Below, one piece after another: positions 14,178-15,962 of a stretch of DNA of 15,962 bases. The DNA comes from an uncultured Oscillospiraceae bacterium. Lineage in GTDB: Bacteria; Bacillota; Clostridia; Oscillospirales; Oscillospiraceae. Numbering within the stretch: position 1 is the stretch's first letter; every line of letters begins with the position of its first letter. The DNA lies in assembly GCA_934572445.1 (NCBI GenBank), contig CAKTLD010000035.1:1-15962 (forward strand), written 5' to 3'. The notes beneath the pieces were generated by a model that saw nothing but the letters and a program-made list of their open reading frames with translations, searched no databases and had not been told where the DNA came from. Made by a program: the position numbers and the translations under genes.

Positions 14178-14485
14178 GGTCCTGCCGCATCCTCCTCTCC
14201 CGCTTCCTCCAGCGCGCGGAAGAACTCCTCTGTTTCGTTTTCCCCGCCGCTTCCAAGCATTTCATAGAGCGCGCCCAGTGCCTTCACACGGTCCACGAGC
14301 TTCACCTCCACCGTTCCGTTGCTGCCGCGCTTGAACTCCGCCACCGCCGAAAGGTCCATCCGCCGGATGCGCTGCGGCGTCGCGTTTTCCAGATACGCCA
14401 GCTCCACGCCATGGTTGGCCCTTCCGAAGGCCAGCTGAGCAAGCGCGCGGATCACATCCTCGCGTCCGATCTCCTTTTTCGCCAT
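14171..14485 (-). CDS. Terminase small subunit, short form without N-terminal HTH
   Basis: A 104-residue protein before the large terminase, so a small terminase subunit is expected. The FGRANHGVELAYLEN and MDLSAVAEFKRGSNGTVEVKLVDRVKALGALYEML-type segments, given here in parts, match the central oligomerisation region of PBSX-type small subunits. A separate N-terminal helix-turn-helix for recognising a packaging site is not visible, and the protein is much shorter than XtmA. The start has a GGGGGAGGAG ribosome site. It is the first gene of the block, 93 bases from a host terminator. Upstream in-frame extension with a missed domain is not seen, as the terminator lies there. Confidence 0.8.
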   Translation of the reverse strand: MAKKEIGREDVIRALAQLAFGRANHGVELAYLENATPQRIRRMDLSAVAEFKRGSNGTVEVKLVDRVKALGALYEMLGSGGENETEEFFRALEEAGEEDAAGPW

Positions 14486-14577
14486 GCTCCTCCCCCTTTT
14501 CGTCTCTCACCCTTCCCCGCCTCTTCCTCTTTGTTGCACGTTCCCGTACACCGCCGCGTTTTTTCCTCCCCGCGCAT

Positions 14578-14610
14578 AAAAAAAGCGAAGGCTATTGCCT
14601 TCGCTTTTTT
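14578..14610. terminator. Bidirectional Rho-independent terminator
   Basis: A perfect 8-bp GC-rich stem (14585-14592 GCGAAGGC with 14597-14604 GCCTTCGC), loop TATT, flanked by seven As on the left and six Ts on the right. It therefore has a T-run after the hairpin in both directions. On the minus strand it lies 15 bases after the phosphatase stop codon, so it ends that transcript and separates the host gene from the phage-like block. Confidence 0.95.
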
Positions 14611-14625
14611 CTCTCTGTTCTTCTT

Positions 14626-15276
14626 TTACCGCTCCAGCAGCGCCTTCAGCTCCGCGGCATCCGCCGCGAGCTCCGCCGCGCCCGCTGCGATGAGCTGCTC
14701 TTTGTCGCGGAAGCCCCAGCACACCGAGATGCACGCGATCCCCGCGTTCCTCGCCGTCTCGATGTCCACCTCGCTGTCGCCGACGTATACCGCGCGCGAT
14801 CTCTCCGCGCCCAGTTCTCTGAGCGCATCGTCCACCATATCCGGCGCAGGCTTTCTGCGCCGCCGCGCCGTCTCGCCCATCACCGCGTCCGGCAGCGCAC
14901 CAAAGTGCTGCCGCGCCAGCGGCTTTGCCGCCTCGTCCGGCTTGTTCGATACCACCGCCAGCTTGAAGCCCTCGTCCTTCAGCTCCCGCATCAGCTCCGT
15001 CAGTCCCGCGTAGGGCTTCGTCTTGATCTGGCAGTGAGCCGCGTAATAGGGCTTGTATACGGCAAGCGCCCTGCGCACCGTCTCTTCATCCGCGCCTGCA
15101 CCCAGCGCGCGCCGCATCTGCATCTCCGCGCCGTTGCCCACAAACCGCCGCATCTCCGCAAGCGTCCGCTCGGGATATCCCAGCGCGCGCAGCGTGTAGT
15201 TCGCCGCGTCGCAGATATCCTCCAGTGTGTCGAGCAGCGTCCCGTCCATATCGAATAAGACCGCATCGTATCTCAT
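14626..15276 (-). CDS. gph: HAD-superfamily phosphatase, phosphoglycolate phosphatase type
   Basis: A 216-residue cytoplasmic HAD hydrolase with the four motifs in order: DMDGT with nucleophile D9 and acid D11, VVSNK with S110, K142 in the RKPAPD segment, and GDSEVD with D167 and D171 for magnesium binding. A helical cap (about residues 15-85) fits the Gph/PgmB/YjjG group. Gph removes phosphate from 2-phosphoglycolate, formed by DNA repair; relatives act on pyrophosphate or nucleotides, so the substrate is uncertain. It has its own promoter, a GAGGAA ribosome site and a strong terminator, so it is an independent host gene bordering the phage-like block. Confidence 0.9.
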   Translation of the reverse strand: MRYDAVLFDMDGTLLDTLEDICDAANYTLRALGYPERTLAEMRRFVGNGAEMQMRRALGAGADEETVRRALAVYKPYYAAHCQIKTKPYAGLTELMRELKDEGFKLAVVSNKPDEAAKPLARQHFGALPDAVMGETARRRRKPAPDMVDDALRELGAERSRAVYVGDSEVDIETARNAGIACISVCWGFRDKEQLIAAGAAELAADAAELKALLER

Positions 15277-15308
15277 GTCATTTCCTCGCTTTTCTGTCTT
15301 GCGGCATC

Positions 15309-15337
15309 ATTATAGCCAGAAACACCGCGGAAATCAA
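15309..15337 (-). promoter_or_regulatory. Sigma-A promoter for the HAD phosphatase gene
   Basis: On the minus strand, TTGATT (15337-15332) is followed after 17 bases by a perfect TATAAT (15314-15309), 32 bases before the start codon. Consensus spacing and a perfect -10 make this a convincing housekeeping promoter. Confidence 0.85.
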
Positions 15338-15371
15338 TCCATCTTTTTGCATCCGCCCCCGCTCTGTCCAC

Positions 15372-15400
15372 TTGCACATTCCCGCCCCCCCTGCTATAAT
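15372..15400 (+). promoter_or_regulatory. Sigma-A promoter for uridine phosphorylase gene
   Basis: TTGCAC (15372-15377), a 17-base spacer and a perfect TATAAT (15395-15400) lie 39 bases before the start codon. The leader is AT-rich and ends with the AAGGAG ribosome site at 15424-15429. No riboswitch or operator could be recognised in the short leader. Confidence 0.87.
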
Positions 15401-15439
15401 ATTATGTTGTATTATTTTGGTATAAGGAGCGTTGTCATC

Positions 15440-15962
15440 ATGCACGAACTGGAACGTCTTTATCATATCCACTGCGCGCGGGGCGAGGTCGGCCGCTATG
15501 TGATCCTCCCCGGCGATCCCGGCCGCTGCCCCTCCATCGCCGCCTTGTTCGACGATGCGCACCTCGTCGCGCAGAACCGTGAATATACCACCTACACCGG
15601 CACCCTGCTGGGCGAAAAGGTCTCCGTCTGCTCCACCGGCATCGGCGGCCCCTCCGCCTCCATCGCCATGGAAGAGCTCCATCAGCTCGGTGCCGACACC
15701 TTCATCCGCACCGGCACCTGCGGCGGCATCGACCTCTCCGTCAAGTCCGGCGATATCGTCGTCGCCACCGGCGCCATCCGCTACGAGCACACCTCGCTCG
15801 AGTATGCCCCTATCGAGTTTCCCGCCGTCGCCGATTTCGACATCACCCTTGCCCTGCGCGAGGCATCCGTCGCCCTCGGCTACCCCACCCACACCGGCGT
15901 CGTCCAGTGCAAGGACAGCTTCTACGGCCAGCACTCCCCGGAAAAGAGCCCCGTCTACTACG
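15440..15962 (+). CDS. udp: Uridine phosphorylase (partial, runs off the right edge)
   Basis: The first 174 codons of a nucleoside phosphorylase close to E. coli Udp. It splits uridine with phosphate into uracil and ribose-1-phosphate in pyrimidine salvage. Diagnostic segments are GDPGR at 25-29 for phosphate binding, R47, [16 protein letters not shown] at 65-80, RTGTCGG at 90-96, and the [10 protein letters not shown] segment near residue 130, where Udp proteins are well conserved. The expected total length is about 250 residues, so roughly the last third is missing from the window. It is transcribed divergently from the phosphatase gene with its own promoter. A long ORF on the opposite strand here is only a shadow. 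Confidence 0.92.
   Translation, partial: MHELERLYHIHCARGEVGRYVILPGDPGRCPSIAALFDDAHLVAQNREYTTYTGTLLGEKVSVCSTGIGGPSASIAMEELHQLGADTFIRTGTCGGIDLSVKSGDIVVATGAIRYEHTSLEYAPIEFPAVADFDITLALREASVALGYPTHTGVVQCKDSFYGQHSPEKSPVYY

Noticed and set aside
14535..14550. SOS-box-like or operator-like sequence before the small terminase
   Set aside because: It lacks the GAAC-N4-GTTC pattern of a Gram-positive LexA site, and its symmetry is short and imperfect; it is mentioned only as a weak candidate element.
15278..15934. Minus-strand ORF of 218 codons opposite uridine phosphorylase
   Set aside because: The plus strand has a promoter, ribosome site and an unmistakable Udp sequence. The opposite frame is glycine/aspartate-rich noise and would cross both promoters.
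1..15962. tRNA genes, CRISPR arrays, integrase and att direct repeats
   Set aside because: None could be recognised by reading either strand. Short direct repeats outside the block could exist beyond the window.

Overview
The window looks like chromosomal DNA of a high-GC Firmicute, most likely in the Clostridia. The evidence is strong GGAGG-type ribosome binding sites, sigma-A promoters with perfect TATAAT boxes, an SLH-like wall-binding motif, and a gene order that follows the Bacillus PBSX element. The exact genus cannot be read from the sequence.

Right flank (14578-15962): two host housekeeping genes are transcribed divergently from a 163-base intergenic region with one good promoter each. 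A Gph-type HAD phosphatase lies on the minus strand, and a uridine phosphorylase on the plus strand runs off the right edge. The phosphatase ends at a strong bidirectional hairpin terminator.

Phage-like block (14485 down to 105, all minus strand): 24 tightly packed, intact genes, most overlapping by 1-28 bases or separated by short gaps. In transcription order they are: small terminase, large terminase, portal, prohead protease/scaffold, decoration protein, major capsid, connector, stopper, tail terminator, contractile sheath, tail tube, two tail-assembly chaperone ORFs joined by a -1 frameshift, a short protein in the tape-measure position, LysM baseplate protein, hub (XkdQ/gpD-like), gpV spike, gp25-like wedge, gpJ wedge, gpI/YmfQ-like wedge, XhlA-like protein, two small holin-like proteins, and an M15 peptidase with an SLH-like motif. 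Head, contractile tail and lysis functions are all present.

What is missing is as notable as what is present. There is no normal tape-measure protein (only a 185-residue soluble protein in its place), no tail fibre, and no integrase, repressor or replication gene on the terminase side, where the late operon begins right after a host gene's terminator. The small terminase lacks an N-terminal DNA-binding domain. Together this suggests a domesticated particle, comparable to PBSX or a gene transfer agent, rather than an ordinary prophage. The left side of the element is not visible, so this stays a hypothesis.

The best-supported molecular detail is a programmed frameshift: a seven-A slippery heptamer in frame, followed after 4 bases by a perfect 12-bp stem whose loop holds the zero-frame stop codon. 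At the extreme left edge is an AT-rich imperfect palindrome that may be the operon terminator or the end of another element.
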